Shown here piece after piece: positions 1 to 8,298 of a DNA stretch of 31,236 nucleotides (the stretch's first letter is position 1; each line of letters opens with the position of its first letter). Below the pieces are notes generated by a model. The model searched no databases. It saw only the letters and a list, made by a program, of their open reading frames with translations, and was not told where the DNA came from. The stretch is taken from NCBI GenBank assembly GCA_964473395.1, contig CAYYOW010000016.1:1-31236 (forward strand), read 5' to 3'. A program made the translations under genes and the position numbers. This stretch comes from Sulfidibacterium sp964473395 (GTDB lineage: Bacteria; Bacteroidota; Bacteroidia; Bacteroidales; F082).

Positions 1-98
1 ACCTTTTAATCGAACCATTTCGGAATTGAAACTTGATATTAAGTATTGATTTAGCCAGCTCAATATTGCTTTTAATCGAACCATTTTGGAATTGAAAC
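1..98 (+). CRISPR. CRISPR array terminus: two repeats, one spacer
   Basis: Two 30-nt repeats lie at 3-32 and 69-98. They start CTTTTAATCGAACC, end GGAATTGAAAC, and differ at one base (C at 21 in the first, T in the second). The spacer between them, 33-68, is 36 nt and unique in the window. No further repeat follows 98, so this is one end of an array whose rest lies to the left, outside the window. In known type I-B and III systems the repeat 3' end ATTGAAAC becomes the crRNA 5' handle, so transcription is inferred left to right and this would be the leader-distal, oldest end. No cas gene is visible here, so the type cannot be assigned. Confidence 0.88.
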
Positions 99-472
99 AA
101 ACCAAGTTGAGCTAGAACCAAACAACCGTAAGTTCAAGTTACAAATGTATCTTATCACACCACTAATTTACGAATAACCGCACCCGACAAGTCACATGAA
201 AATATCTCTACGAATACTTCTTACGGGCGAAAAACTAATTTCGTGGCATCCATCTGCATGACAAAGAAAATTATGGAGAACTAATATTAGCTCTATTTTC
301 TTTAAAATTAAACAACTGGTATGTTAGTAGTTGGCAATCATTAAAATACCGAATACAATAGATGTTTTCTTGAAAAAAATTATGATATGTTTACTTTGGC
401 AAAATTTTAAATTCCTCATCGAATCAGCATTTTTTCTCTACCTTTACACCTCTTATTATAATAATAAACGAT
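99..472. other. AT-rich intergenic region after the CRISPR array
   Basis: 374 bases with no credible reading frame and no further CRISPR repeat. It is AT-rich. The only promoter-like signal is TACCTTTA at 439-446, one mismatch from the Bacteroidota -7 element TAnnTTTG and about 26 bases before the next gene. If the repeat orientation inferred for the array is wrong, this stretch would be the leader instead of the trailer. Confidence 0.5.
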
Positions 473-1699
473 ATGCACTTTAAATTTCTTTTCCTGTTTT
501 TATTTTTATTTACGATGTTTGGAGCTGCGATGGCTCAGCAAAAAATTCTGTTTGATGCCACCAAAGCTGAAACAGCTGGCAATGCCGATTGGGTGATTGA
601 TGCTGACCAGTTTAACCTGAGTTACAATAATGGTAATCCTGTGGCAGGCTCCGGAAAAGAGTCTAATCCTCAACAATTTCCTACTCCGGCCCAATTTACA
701 GTTACAGCCTCCACCCCTGAAACATACTGGGAAGGAGCTCTTTCTGCTTGGGGTATCGGTTTGGTAAAGAAAGGTTTTGAAGTGGAAACGCTTCCCTACA
801 ACGGAAAAATTACTTACGGCAACAGTAGCAATCCGCAGGATTTGTCAAATTATGCAGTGTTTGTGGTGGACGAACCCAACATCAGGTTTACAAGCACCGA
901 AAAAACAGCTATTTTACAATTCGTTTACCATGGCGGCGGCCTGTTTATGATATCTGACCACGACTATTCCGACCGGAATAATGACGGTATAGATTCTCCT
1001 TCCGTTTGGAACGACTTGATGAAAAATAACTCCATGAAGGCTGACCCTTTTGGGATTAGTTTTGACCTTTTAAAGTTTGATGACAAGTCTCATAATGTTA
1101 GAAACCTACCGTACAACCCAATACTGAACGGTACCATGGGAAAGGCATCCGAATTGTGGTATTTTGCCGGGACTTCCATGACGCTGCATCCCAGCGACAA
1201 CAGTAGTGTGGAAGGGCTGATTTACCGCAGCGGTTCGCCATTTGGAAATAAAAATGTTCTGTTTGCTTCGGCAACTTATGGAAAGGGAAAGGTTGTGGCT
1301 CTGGGTGATAGCTCTCCCCCCGATGATGGAACCGGTGACCCTGGTGACAAGCTTTACAATGGCTGGACTAAAGATGCTAATGGAAATCACGAACGGCTGA
1401 TTATGAATGCCTGCTTGTGGTTGGCTGAAACGCCTACGGCAACAAACCCCGTTAAAAAAAAAGAGGAAACTGAAATCTCTTTCTTCGATACAGGCCATAA
1501 TGGAGCGCTAAAAATAGGAACGTTGCCGGATGAGACGATTGTTCAGCTGACAGTTTATGATCTTGCCGGAAGGAAGATAGCCGGTTTTCAACAAATTCAA
1601 TCCCATCAGATTTATCACTTTTCCCTTCCTGCCGAAGGTGTTTTCATCTACCGGTTAACCGGAAATAATTTTTCAAAAACAGGTAAATTTCATCTCTAG
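473..1699 (+). CDS. Secreted protein with glutamine-amidotransferase-like fold and T9SS type A sorting domain
   Basis: A 408-residue secreted protein. Residues 1-21 form a signal peptide with a long Phe/Leu core ending GAAMA. The middle (about 80-320) has features of flavodoxin-like, GATase-like DUF4350-type domains: an exposed strand YAVFVVDEP, then YHGGGLFMISDHD, and later GKVVALGDSSPPDDG before a region ending NACLWLAE. This fold call is by impression. The last 75 residues are a T9SS type A C-terminal domain (LTVYDLAGRKIAG, then EGVFIYRLTG), which directs export by the type IX system and surface attachment or release. The enzymatic activity and substrate are not apparent. It stands alone, with non-coding DNA on both sides. 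Start chosen because the ATG directly precedes the signal peptide. Confidence 0.8.
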   Translation: MHFKFLFLFLFLFTMFGAAMAQQKILFDATKAETAGNADWVIDADQFNLSYNNGNPVAGSGKESNPQQFPTPAQFTVTASTPETYWEGALSAWGIGLVKKGFEVETLPYNGKITYGNSSNPQDLSNYAVFVVDEPNIRFTSTEKTAILQFVYHGGGLFMISDHDYSDRNNDGIDSPSVWNDLMKNNSMKADPFGISFDLLKFDDKSHNVRNLPYNPILNGTMGKASELWYFAGTSMTLHPSDNSSVEGLIYRSGSPFGNKNVLFASATYGKGKVVALGDSSPPDDGTGDPGDKLYNGWTKDANGNHERLIMNACLWLAETPTATNPVKKKEETEISFFDTGHNGALKIGTLPDETIVQLTVYDLAGRKIAGFQQIQSHQIYHFSLPAEGVFIYRLTGNNFSKTGKFHL

Positions 1700-1740
1700 C
1701 CCATGGCCTGTATTTAATTAACTTTAGACGCCTCGTTAAT

Positions 1741-1834
1741 CCATAATTTAATGATTAAATGTGTATTATGGAGAATGTAAGTTATATATATTATTGAAAA
1801 ATCAATATTCTATTCAATTTATTCCCATATTTGT
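1741..1834 (+). promoter_or_regulatory. Candidate LysR autoregulatory region
   Basis: The spacer before the LysR gene contains an inverted pair CCATAAT (1741-1747) / ATTATGG (1765-1771) and a dyad with ATTGAA and TTCAAT arms around 1794-1819. CATATTTG near 1827-1834 is one mismatch from TAnnTTTG. LysR regulators usually bind such interrupted dyads at their own promoter; binding here is inference. Confidence 0.3.
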
Positions 1835-1846
1835 AAAAAAGAGGTC

Positions 1847-2752
1847 ATGTTTGATTTTCGTCTCAAAGTTTTTTATACTGCTGCAAAACAGTTGAGCTTT
1901 TCAAGGGCTGCTGAAGAGCTTTTTATTTCCCAACCTGCTGTGAGTAAACATATCCGTACTTTGGAAGATGTTTTTAAAGTGAAATTATTTGTACGGCAGG
2001 GAAGTAAAATTACACTCACATCAGATGGAAAGGTTTTGTTCGGATATGCTGAAGAAATTTTTGCCCTTTACCGGAAACTGCAATTCGAGATGGACAAAAG
2101 GGCAAACATAAACAGCGGACACCTCCGGCTGGGAGCCAGCACTACTATTGCCCAATATATTTTGCCAAACATGCTCGCCGATTTTCATGAGCAATATCCT
2201 GATATTCATGTAACATTGATGAATGGAAATACCCAACAAATTGAATCGGCACTGTTACAAAAGGAGATTGGGTTGGGAGTTATTGAAGGCCATGCAAAAA
2301 AAACGGAACTGAAATATACTTCTTTTATGAAAGATGAGATTGTCCTTGTAACCAGAAAAGATCACCCACAGGCACAAGCCGGAGAAATTGACCTTGAAAT
2401 GTTGAAAAAGATCCCCCTCGCCATTCGTGAATTTGGTTCTGGCACTTTGCAGGTGATACAACATTACCTAAAAGCACAGCATCTCTCACTCTCCGATTTA
2501 AATATTGAAATGCAACTCGGTAGTACAGAGGGTATCAAAACCTATTTGAGAAAAACACGTTGCTTTGCATTTCTGTCGCTCAACAGTGTACTCGAAGAGC
2601 TGCAGCGTGATGAACTGACGGTTATTGAGCTTCCCGGCTCGGCCATCCATCGGCTTTTCCACTTTATTGCCCCTCATGGTAACGAAGATCCGTTGGCTGA
2701 AATGTTTATGAATTTCGTTATCAGGAATTCTCCCCTGAAAGGCAATAAATAA
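1847..2752 (+). CDS. LysR-family transcriptional regulator
   Basis: A 301-residue LysR-type regulator of typical length. Residues 3-62 are the winged helix-turn-helix, with the signature FYTAAKQLSFSRAAEEL followed by SQPAVSKHIRTLE. Residues about 90-295 are the two-lobed periplasmic-binding-like effector domain (GHLRLGASTTIAQYILP at its start). The effector domain resembles CysL/CysB-like members, but the inducer cannot be read from sequence. LysR proteins usually control a neighbouring divergent gene; here the gene to the left is on the same strand and the gene to the right converges, so no target is obvious. It ends 74 bases before the convergent sigma-54 activator gene. Confidence 0.9.
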   Translation: MFDFRLKVFYTAAKQLSFSRAAEELFISQPAVSKHIRTLEDVFKVKLFVRQGSKITLTSDGKVLFGYAEEIFALYRKLQFEMDKRANINSGHLRLGASTTIAQYILPNMLADFHEQYPDIHVTLMNGNTQQIESALLQKEIGLGVIEGHAKKTELKYTSFMKDEIVLVTRKDHPQAQAGEIDLEMLKKIPLAIREFGSGTLQVIQHYLKAQHLSLSDLNIEMQLGSTEGIKTYLRKTRCFAFLSLNSVLEELQRDELTVIELPGSAIHRLFHFIAPHGNEDPLAEMFMNFVIRNSPLKGNK

Positions 2753-2826
2753 AGGGTTTCATCCCATTTGCTGCTTCAATAGCATCAACACTTACAGAAA
2801 GAAACGAAGTTGCTGTTTTATAGTGG

Positions 2827-4062
2827 CTACCGGATACTATATTCCTTAATTTTCCGGTAAAGTGTTCTTTCGGAGATGCCCAACTCACGGGCAGCATCTT
2901 TTCGCTTGCCGTTGTGTTTCTCCAGCGCTTTGCGAATCATCTCCTTTTCTTTATCTTGCAACGACAGTGACTCTTCGATGATTTCAGAATGGTGAAATTT
3001 TTCTTCTTCGGGAGTAGTAGCCTGACCGCTGTGAACGATTTTCATCTCTTCATTGTCCGGATGTATCAGACTCAGACTTTCATCCGAAATATGCTTTACC
3101 AGTAACGCTTTGGTTTTTTCAAGGGTTACATCATCCGGATCTTTGTCTAAAATTTCGATGACAATTTTTTTCAATTCGGTGATATCCTTCTTCATATCGA
3201 AAAGCACCTTGTACAGCAAATCTCTTTCAGAGAAATGTTCTTTATTGTCCTGATGATAAAGAACTGGGAGGCTGGGCCGTGTCGTGTCGGGAAGGTAAAG
3301 CCGAAGTGTATCGGCATTGATAAGTTTTTCTTTCTCGATAATAGAGATCTGCTCCGTAATATTTTTCAATTGTCTTACATTCCCAGGCCAGTAATAATTC
3401 TTTAAAACATGAGTGGCATCCTCTGTAAGGCGTAAAGGAGGCATTCTGTATTTTTCTGCAAAATCTGCGGAGAACTTTCTGAATAACAGGTGGATATCGT
3501 CTTTGCGCTCACGCAATGGCGGAATGTAAATAGGCACTGTGTTCAGGCGATAATATAGATCCTGACGGAATTTACCTTTTTCAATGGCTTCGGGGATATC
3601 CACATTGGTGGCAACAACCACGCGTACGTTGGTTTTAATGACCTTGGATGACCCTACTTTCATAAACTCACCCACTTCGAGAACCCGCAAAAGGCGCACT
3701 TGTGTTGACAACGGCAGCTCTGCCACTTCATCCAGAAAGATTGTTCCGCCGTTGGCGACTTCAAAATAGCCTTTACGAGCTTCGTGGGCACCTGTAAATG
3801 AGCCTTTTTCGTGTCCGAAAAGTTCCGAGTCAATAGTCCCTTCCGGGATAGCGCCGCAGTTTACAGCGATGTAGTTGCCGTGTTTTCTAGGACTTAAGTG
3901 ATGAACAATCTGTGGAAAAACCTCTTTTCCGGTACCGCTTTCTCCCGTAATCAATACTGTGAGGTCGGTGGAAGCCACCTGCATGGCAATGTCGATAGCC
4001 CGGTGCAGCACAGAAGAGTTTCCAATAATCCCGAACCGTTGTTTTACACTTTGAACATCCAT
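2827..4062 (-). CDS. Sigma-54-dependent Fis-family activator without sensor domain
   Basis: A bacterial enhancer-binding protein that would remodel RNA polymerase-sigma-54 by ATP hydrolysis. From the ATG at 4062 it is 411 residues. The AAA+ domain is at about 10-245: Walker A GESGTGKE at 40-47, sigma-54 loop GSFTGA at 87-92, Walker B GTIFLDE at 106-112, and YYWPGNVRQL at 223-232. A linker of about 110 residues follows, then a Fis-type helix-turn-helix (GKRKDAARELGISERTLYRK). The frame extends to an ATG at 4155, but that would overlap the end of pheT by 65 bases, and the conserved AAA+ start fits 4062. There is no GAF, PAS or receiver domain, so control probably acts through its level or a partner. 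It follows pheT by 28 bases and is probably co-transcribed. Confidence 0.9.
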   Translation of the reverse strand: MDVQSVKQRFGIIGNSSVLHRAIDIAMQVASTDLTVLITGESGTGKEVFPQIVHHLSPRKHGNYIAVNCGAIPEGTIDSELFGHEKGSFTGAHEARKGYFEVANGGTIFLDEVAELPLSTQVRLLRVLEVGEFMKVGSSKVIKTNVRVVVATNVDIPEAIEKGKFRQDLYYRLNTVPIYIPPLRERKDDIHLLFRKFSADFAEKYRMPPLRLTEDATHVLKNYYWPGNVRQLKNITEQISIIEKEKLINADTLRLYLPDTTRPSLPVLYHQDNKEHFSERDLLYKVLFDMKKDITELKKIVIEILDKDPDDVTLEKTKALLVKHISDESLSLIHPDNEEMKIVHSGQATTPEEEKFHHSEIIEESLSLQDKEKEMIRKALEKHNGKRKDAARELGISERTLYRKIKEYSIR

Positions 4063-4090
4063 AACCTTGTCTTTAAATTTAAAATCTAAA

Positions 4091-6547
4091 CTACCGGAGA
4101 ACGGCACCCAGCTCTTTCTCAAAAGCCTGTTGCAGCCTGCGCATGGCTTTGTCAATCACCTTGTCAGTAAGTGTTTTGTTTTCATCCTGCAAAATGAAAG
4201 ACAAAGCGTAGGACTTTTTCCCTTCGGGAACGTTATCACCTTCGTAAACATCAAAAATACTTACCGACTTCAGCAACTTTCTTTCTGCACGGAAAGCTAT
4301 CTTTTTCAAAACGTCATAATGAACATCTTTGTCCACAACCAGTGCCAGGTCGCGCCTTGCCGAAGGGAATTTCGGAACCGGAACATACTGCACATTGTGG
4401 CGGGGCATCAGCTGGATTATGAAATCCCAGTTGATGTCGGCTACAAAAACTTCGGTTTTCACACCGATCATCTTAAGCATATCTTTGTGAGCGGAACCAA
4501 TTTGAGCCAAAACCCTCTCGCCGGAAGTGAGTTGTATAGCATAGTTGAAATTTCCGTTGGTAGTTTCTGAGATCTCCAGCCTGTTTTCATCAATTCCCAG
4601 CTTTTTCAGTAAACTGTTCACAAGTCCTTTCACATAATAAAAATCGAACTGCTTATTTTGGGAGTTCCAGTTTTCTGCCTGAACGCGTCCGGAGGCAAAG
4701 ATTGTCAGGTGTTTTTCTTCATAATAGTTATTGACACCACGTTTTTTGTCGTAGTTGTCCTTTTTAAAATAGGCTTTCCCGAATTCAAATATTTTCAAAT
4801 CATTTATTTTTCGGTTCTGGTTGTAGGCGATAACCTCCAGCCCGCCAAACAGCAATGTCTGCCTCAAAATGTCCAAGTCTTTACTTAGCGGGTTGAGCAG
4901 CGTTACATTTTGTTTTTCATCGAAAACCTTACTTTTATTAACGTATTCTGATTTGGTAAGTGAGTTGTTTATGATTTCTGAGAATCCCTGTCCCACAAGG
5001 TAATCAGAAATTTCGTTTTGCAATTTCTCCAGATCTGGTTTTTGCCGCAGGCTCACTGAAGAATGAATTTTATTTTCAAATTTCACGTTGTTGTACCCGT
5101 AAATCCGTAATATTTCTTCAACTACATCCACTTCGCGAAGCACATCCACTTTAAAAGTGGGGATAAGCAATTTAAGTCCGTTGGCGGTTTCTACCACTAT
5201 CTCCATTTCCAGGCTCTGCACAATTTCTTTTATGATGTTGCGGTCGATAACATTGCCAATCAAGCGGTCAACATGAGCGTACGAAACGTCGATAGTCCAT
5301 TTTTTAATAGGCTTGGGATAGACATCTTTGATTTCGGAAGAGATGGTTCCGCCGGCAAGTTCTTTAATGAGCAATGCAGCCCTTTTTAAAGCAAAAAGAG
5401 TGATGTTAGGGTCGGTACCTCGCTCAAAACGGAAGCTGGCATCGGTTTGCAGAACATGGCGTTTGGCAGTTTTACGCACATGGCGTGGGTCGAAGTAGGC
5501 ACTTTCAAGGAAAACAGCCGTGGTTTTTTCGGTAACACCCGAATCGGCACCGCCAAATACGCCGGCAATACACATGCCTTCTTCCACGTTGCAAATCATG
5601 AGGTCGTCCGGATGTAGTTTACGCTCCATTTCGTCAAGTGTAACGAAGGGCGTCTGATTAGTCAATTTCTGAACCACCACCTTGTTGCCTTTTATCTTCG
5701 TAGCATCGAAAGCATGCAGTGGCTGGCCTGTTTCCTGCAACACGAAGTTGGTAATGTCCACCACGTTGTTAATCGGTCGTATGCCAATACTTTCCAGTTT
5801 TACCTTAAGCCATTCCGGTGACTCTTTCACCTGGATGTCTTTTACGGTTATCCCCGAATATCGCGGACAGGCTTCCTGGTCTTTCACCTCCACGTCAATG
5901 TCAAGATCGTGGTTGTCAACCTGAAAATTATCCACCTTTGGTAGGCTCAAATGATATTTTCGGGTGTTGAAATAGCGGTTGAGGCCGGCAACAAGGTCGC
6001 GGGCAGAGCCGATATGTGAAGCGGCATCACCACGGTTGGGGGTGAGTCCTATCTCGTAAATATAGTCCTTTTTAATATTGAAGTAAGTCGATGCCGGGGT
6101 GCCCGGCTTTACTTCCTGTGGCAGCACCATGATGCCGTCGTGCGAGTTTCCCAACCCCAGTTCATCTTCGGCACAAATCATACCTTCGGAAACTTCGCCA
6201 CGGATTTTGGCTTTCTTAATTTTAAAAGCTTCATCACCATCGTACAAAGTTGTTCCCACCGTGGCTACCACTACTTTCTGGCCTTTGGCCACGTTGGGGG
6301 CGCCACAAACAATGGGTAGTATTTTTCCTCCCACATCCACTGTCGTAACACTCAGCTTGTCGGCGTTAGCATGCTTCTCACAAGTGAGTACCTCACCGAT
6401 AACAACACCTTTCAGCCCACCTTTCACAAACTGAAACACATCAAACCCTTCCACTTCCAGCCCAATGTCAGTTAAAATTGCAGACAACTCAAGCGGATCA
6501 ACATCAAAATCAATGTAATCTTTCAGCCAATTATAGGATAATTTCAT
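4091..6547 (-). CDS. pheT: Phenylalanine--tRNA ligase beta subunit
   Basis: The 818-residue beta subunit of the cytoplasmic alpha2-beta2 phenylalanyl-tRNA synthetase, of normal length. It opens with MKLSYNWLKDYIDF. Residues about 40-150 are the EMAP/OB-type tRNA-binding domain (GEVLTCEKHANADKLSVTTV). B3/B4, the editing domain that removes mis-charged tyrosine, lies around 210-390, and B5 around 405-475. The C-terminal FDX-ACB anticodon-binding domain spans about 722-818 (PVPKFPSARRDLALVVD). pheS is not adjacent, which is common in Bacteroidota. A -7-like element lies about 155 bases upstream. The sigma-54 activator gene follows in the same direction. Confidence 0.97.
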   Translation of the reverse strand: MKLSYNWLKDYIDFDVDPLELSAILTDIGLEVEGFDVFQFVKGGLKGVVIGEVLTCEKHANADKLSVTTVDVGGKILPIVCGAPNVAKGQKVVVATVGTTLYDGDEAFKIKKAKIRGEVSEGMICAEDELGLGNSHDGIMVLPQEVKPGTPASTYFNIKKDYIYEIGLTPNRGDAASHIGSARDLVAGLNRYFNTRKYHLSLPKVDNFQVDNHDLDIDVEVKDQEACPRYSGITVKDIQVKESPEWLKVKLESIGIRPINNVVDITNFVLQETGQPLHAFDATKIKGNKVVVQKLTNQTPFVTLDEMERKLHPDDLMICNVEEGMCIAGVFGGADSGVTEKTTAVFLESAYFDPRHVRKTAKRHVLQTDASFRFERGTDPNITLFALKRAALLIKELAGGTISSEIKDVYPKPIKKWTIDVSYAHVDRLIGNVIDRNIIKEIVQSLEMEIVVETANGLKLLIPTFKVDVLREVDVVEEILRIYGYNNVKFENKIHSSVSLRQKPDLEKLQNEISDYLVGQGFSEIINNSLTKSEYVNKSKVFDEKQNVTLLNPLSKDLDILRQTLLFGGLEVIAYNQNRKINDLKIFEFGKAYFKKDNYDKKRGVNNYYEEKHLTIFASGRVQAENWNSQNKQFDFYYVKGLVNSLLKKLGIDENRLEISETTNGNFNYAIQLTSGERVLAQIGSAHKDMLKMIGVKTEVFVADINWDFIIQLMPRHNVQYVPVPKFPSARRDLALVVDKDVHYDVLKKIAFRAERKLLKSVSIFDVYEGDNVPEGKKSYALSFILQDENKTLTDKVIDKAMRRLQQAFEKELGAVLR

Positions 6548-6701
6548 TCGTTTAAATTTTTTCGTATTTTATTCCTCGTCAGAAAATAAAATGAACACTC
6601 TTACTATGAGGAATGTCTAAATTTCCAATTTTATATTGCTATGTAAACACTTGTTAACCAATACTCTTAGGCTGGAGTAACCGAGTCTTAAAAGTAGAGG
6701 A

Positions 6702-6709
6702 CAAAGATA
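6702..6709 (-). promoter_or_regulatory. Bacteroidota -7 element upstream of pheT
   Basis: Reads TATCTTTG on the minus strand, an exact TAnnTTTG. It implies a pheT leader of roughly 150 bases. No clear -33 TTTG was seen. No T-box motif was recognised in the leader. Confidence 0.45.
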
Positions 6710-6772
6710 AGAAAAAAATCACGTACTGACATTTCGTCAGGAAAAATTGGCGAGATAATTTTAAAGAGTTGG

Positions 6773-6796
6773 GCTTATGTCGAACTCAGGTTAATA
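6773..6796. repeat. Dispersed 24-nt motif, copy 1
   Basis: Contains ATGTCGAACTCAGGTTAATA (20 bases) preceded by GCTT. It differs by one base from the copy at 16939-16962 and matches, inverted, half of the palindrome at 31171-31197. The three sites are 10-14 kb apart and all intergenic. Function unknown. Confidence 0.7.
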
Positions 6797-6990
6797 GGTT
6801 GAGTAAGGATACCCTAATTTTCCATGGCTGTTCAATTTCTGGCCTCCTCAGGCGGGAAAGGGGGGAGACGCGGCCTTATCCAAGGTGAGGCAGGCTATGG
6901 GAGACAGGCTTTGCTGCTGGCTGTTGTCGGTTTTGTTAAAATTTCTTAATATTTTTATGCGGTTAAAATAATAGGTGGCAGTTAAATGCT

Positions 6991-6998
6991 TAATTTTG
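6991..6998 (+). promoter_or_regulatory. Bacteroidota -7 element for the EEP lipoprotein gene
   Basis: TAATTTTG, an exact TAnnTTTG, 29 bases before the ATG at 7028. No clear -33 element. Confidence 0.55.
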
Positions 6999-7027
6999 CC
7001 GCTGAAATTCATTAAGCATTTTGTGAA

Positions 7028-8083
7028 ATGAAGAAATATATTTTTGGTACGCTGGCATTTATCGCGTTACTGACCTACCTCATCTCATCTTGTAAAAAAG
7101 ATGAGATGAAGCCTTTTTCTGTTGCTTTTTACAACGTGGAAAATCTCTTCGATACTATTGATAACCCACAAACCAGAGATAACGACTATCTCCCCACAAG
7201 CAGAATCCCGTGGAATACCAAACGTTATGAGCATAAGTTAAGCAACATTTCAAAGGTTATGTCTGCCATCAACGGGAAGGGGTTTCCAGCCGTTTTCGGC
7301 CTTTCCGAGGTGGAAAACAGGCAGGTAGTGGAAGATTTGATTCATACCGGTAAACTGAAAAATGCCGGTTACAAAATTATTCACAAAGACAGTCCGGATG
7401 AGCGTGGTATAGATGTGGCCATGCTATATCAACCGAGTATTTATCAACCCATAACGACGCGTTTCATTCGCTTGCAATTTCCTTCGGAACCTCACAACCC
7501 AACCCGCGACATTCTTTACTCAAAAGGACTGCTTTACGGGAAAGATACTATCCACATATTTGTCAATCACTGGGCTTCGCGTTATGGCGGACAACAAAAG
7601 ACGGATGTCTTACGGCGTTTTACCGGACACCTGTTGCGGCTTATGGCTGACTCTATTTTTAATGTTGATCCAAATGCCAATATTTTGATTATGGGTGATT
7701 TGAATGATAACCCCATCGACAAGAGCCTGGTTGTTTCTCTGGGAGCAAAGGAGCCAAGACAACCATTTGCTAAAAAGCAGTTGTACAATCTTGCCTTCAA
7801 GCCTTTTAAGACTGGTGTAGGCTCGCTTTATTACCATGGCTGGAATTTGTTTGACCAGGTGATTGTTTCCTCTGCAATAATTGGTGGCTACAATGGTGTT
7901 AAAGCTGATTCTTTTAAAGAGGAAGTCTTCAAAAAAGACTGGATGCTTTATCATCCGAAAGAAGGTCCGGCTATCCCCGATCGTACTGCCGGAAAATATT
8001 ATTTCGGTGGCTACAGCGATCACCTGCCGGTCATTGTCCGCATGAAAGTGGATTTGAGCGGAGAGGTTTTCACAATTATTTAA
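7028..8083 (+). CDS. Endonuclease/exonuclease/phosphatase-family lipoprotein
   Basis: 351 residues. The N-terminus is a lipoprotein signal peptide with lipobox LISSC and the lipidated Cys at 22, so the protein is probably anchored in the outer membrane. The rest is the endonuclease/exonuclease/phosphatase (DNase I-like) fold: FYNVENLFDT at 34-43, GLSEVENR at 91-98 with the metal-binding Glu at 95, VNHWASR at 179-185 with the catalytic His, MGDLNDNP at 222-229 with the Asp/Asn pair, and a C-terminal SDHLPV. The metal-dependent active site therefore looks complete. Substrates in this family range from DNA to phosphoesters; surface lipoprotein forms are common in Bacteroidota and the natural substrate is usually unknown. 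It is a single-gene unit. Confidence 0.9.
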   Translation: MKKYIFGTLAFIALLTYLISSCKKDEMKPFSVAFYNVENLFDTIDNPQTRDNDYLPTSRIPWNTKRYEHKLSNISKVMSAINGKGFPAVFGLSEVENRQVVEDLIHTGKLKNAGYKIIHKDSPDERGIDVAMLYQPSIYQPITTRFIRLQFPSEPHNPTRDILYSKGLLYGKDTIHIFVNHWASRYGGQQKTDVLRRFTGHLLRLMADSIFNVDPNANILIMGDLNDNPIDKSLVVSLGAKEPRQPFAKKQLYNLAFKPFKTGVGSLYYHGWNLFDQVIVSSAIIGGYNGVKADSFKEEVFKKDWMLYHPKEGPAIPDRTAGKYYFGGYSDHLPVIVRMKVDLSGEVFTII

Positions 8084-8130
8084 GGCATGTAAGAGCTGGT
8101 GTATTGCCGGGAAAAATCCTGAATTCGTTA

Positions 8131-8180
8131 TCATTGCGAGTAAAGCACGCAGGATTGTGCATTAGTACGAAGCAATCTCT
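8131..8180. repeat. REP-like palindromic element
   Basis: TCATTGCGAG at 8131-8140 and GAAGCAATCTC at 8169-8179 frame an about 50-base imperfect hairpin (ATTGC paired with GCAAT). This arrangement matches the widespread intergenic REP-like repeat of the CATTGCGAG...GAAGCAATC type. It lies between the convergent ends of the EEP lipoprotein gene and purA, where such elements commonly sit. Confidence 0.6.
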
Positions 8181-8298
8181 TTTGAGAAAAGTTGTTCTCG
8201 TTATTTACAAATCGCCTTTGCTAATACGGTTTATAGCTGGAGTATCTTTGGAATTATTCCAGGCATAAATGCCGGAGGAAGCATGAGATATTGATTAT

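Larger units (their letters stand above)
6548..7027. other. Divergent intergenic region between pheT and the EEP lipoprotein gene
   Basis: 480 bases without a credible gene. It holds promoter-like elements in both directions (6702-6709 minus, 6991-6998 plus) and one copy of a 24-nt motif (6773-6796) shared with two other places in the window. The part from about 6835 to 6930 is locally GC-richer than its surroundings and has no recognised function. Confidence 0.6.

Noticed and set aside
99..130. Possible third CRISPR repeat or spacer after 98
   Set aside because: No repeat occurs at the expected distance (near 135). A short TTGAGCT match to the inverse of the spacer is too brief to mean anything.
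4063..4155. Longer start for the sigma-54 activator gene
   Set aside because: It would overlap the 3' end of pheT by 65 bases in another frame; the extra residues read like a shadow of pheT, and the ATG at 4062 fits the AAA+ start.
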